This document shows positions 63,522-64,000 of a DNA stretch of 64,000 bases, piece after piece. The DNA comes from Hymenobacter sedentarius (lineage in GTDB: Bacteria; Bacteroidota; Bacteroidia; Cytophagales; Hymenobacteraceae), in assembly GCF_001507645.1 (NCBI RefSeq), contig NZ_CP013909.1:1922001-1986000 (forward strand), read 5' to 3'. The notes beneath the pieces were generated by a model. It saw only the letters and a list, made by a program, of their open reading frames with translations. It was not told where the DNA came from and searched no databases. The position numbers and the translations under genes were made by a program. Within the stretch, counting starts at the first letter, position 1, and each line of letters opens with the position of its first letter.

Positions 63522-64000
63522 TGCAAGCAAAACAAATGATGCTCGGCCTGCTCGGTTCTGCCATTCTTGGCGGAGGCGTGGCCGTGGGGGGATACAAGCT
63601 GTTGGAGCCAGTCCCCGTGGTGCCCCAAGCCGTAGCTGCTGACCCCCAGGTACGTTATACCTCCGAAATGCGGAGCAGCACCTACGCCGTACCCGAAGGA
63701 CTGAACTTCGTAGCGGCCGCGGCCGCCGTGACCCCGGCCGTAGTACACGTGATGACCGAATACGCCGCGCCGGCCGTTGACCAGCGCCAGCAGCAGATGG
63801 ACCCGTTTTTGCGCCAGTTTTTTGGCGACCAGCTTGAGCAGTTTCACGGCCAGCAGCCCCAGGGCGGCGGCCAGGGTTCGGGCTCGGGCGTGATTATCGC
63901 CGCCAACGGCTACATCGTGACCAACAACCACGTCATCGACAAAGCCTCCAAGATTGAGGTGGTGCTCGACGACAAGCGCAAGTTCGAGGCCGAGCTGGTG
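63522..64000 (+). CDS. DegP/HtrA-type trypsin-like protease, N-terminal part (3' end outside window)
   Basis: Periplasmic HtrA proteases degrade misfolded envelope proteins. The open frame continues to the window end, giving about 159 residues. It starts MQAKQMMLGLLGSAILGGGV, a signal anchor. Then come NFVAAAAAVTPAVVHVMTEY, a Gln-rich linker (HGQQPQGGGQGSGSGVIIAA) and YIVTNNHVIDKA, where His of NNHV is the first catalytic residue. The later Asp and Ser of the triad and the PDZ domains lie outside. It follows the small heat-shock gene, so both could be stress-related. Confidence 0.88.

Noticed and set aside
63355-63642. 95-residue frame overlapping the DegP-type gene
   Set aside because: It shares no frame with the protease, has no domain, and its second half lies within the protease coding sequence.

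Overview
The window reads as a chromosomal segment of a Bacteroidota bacterium, most likely a Hymenobacter-like member of the Cytophagales. The evidence is type IX secretion C-terminal sorting tails on four secreted proteins, Bacteroidota-type -7 boxes (TAnnTTTG), zinc-free S14 and L36, a long SecA without the usual C-terminal zinc motif, almost no Shine-Dalgarno sequences, and fairly high GC with genus-like intergenic palindromes. Bacteroidota is secure; the genus is inference.

Bases 1-19971 hold the str, S10, spc and alpha ribosomal clusters, all on the + strand: rpsG (partial), fusA, rpsJ, rplC-D-W-B, rpsS, rplV, rpsC, rplP, rpmC, rpsQ, rplN-X-E, rpsN, rpsH, rplF-R, rpsE, rpmD, rplO, secY, map, infA, rpmJ, rpsM-K-D, rpoA, rplQ. 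The order is classical. It is broken by a foreign-looking O-antigen ligase/polymerase gene between rpsJ and rplC, and by terminator-plus-promoter breaks before rplC and before rpsH. Several intercistronic gaps carry strong hairpins without U tracts that could be ribosomal-protein binding sites. Enolase (20244), a CARDB/T9SS secreted protein and an FtsB/DivIC division protein follow.

Bases 23.2-27.0 kb carry a small secreted protein and, on the - strand, an HscA-like Hsp70 followed by a second O-antigen ligase-type protein. Bases 27.4-37.2 kb are the most intriguing part: two tandem DUF4331 proteins (both probably T9SS-exported), a membrane-anchored TPR protein, a HupE/UreJ-type membrane protein, a small Cys/His-containing exported protein and a TonB-dependent receptor. 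I interpret this as a candidate uptake system, possibly for a metal, whose function has not been established. A convergent secreted GH13 alpha-amylase follows.

Bases 40-49.5 kb are rich in cell-wall genes: two tandem YkuD-type L,D-transpeptidases, a class B penicillin-binding protein and dapF. Between them lies a - strand operon of a 23S rRNA-methyltransferase-like protein, an apparent GNAT-Ppx/GppA fusion and an Ldh-family dehydrogenase. Bases 49.7-54.6 kb are a surface-glycan operon: glycosyltransferase, UDP-galactopyranose mutase, a GH1-like protein and an RmlD-like reductase, the last two overlapping in different frames. SecA, deoC, a SPOR-like lipoprotein, an M20 amidohydrolase, a DUF2490 protein, a small heat-shock protein with an unusual insertion and the start of a DegP-type protease complete the window. 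Two large palindromic repeats (42074-42172 and 60264-60426) look like dispersed genomic elements. No rRNA, tRNA, CRISPR array, insertion sequence or prophage gene was seen.
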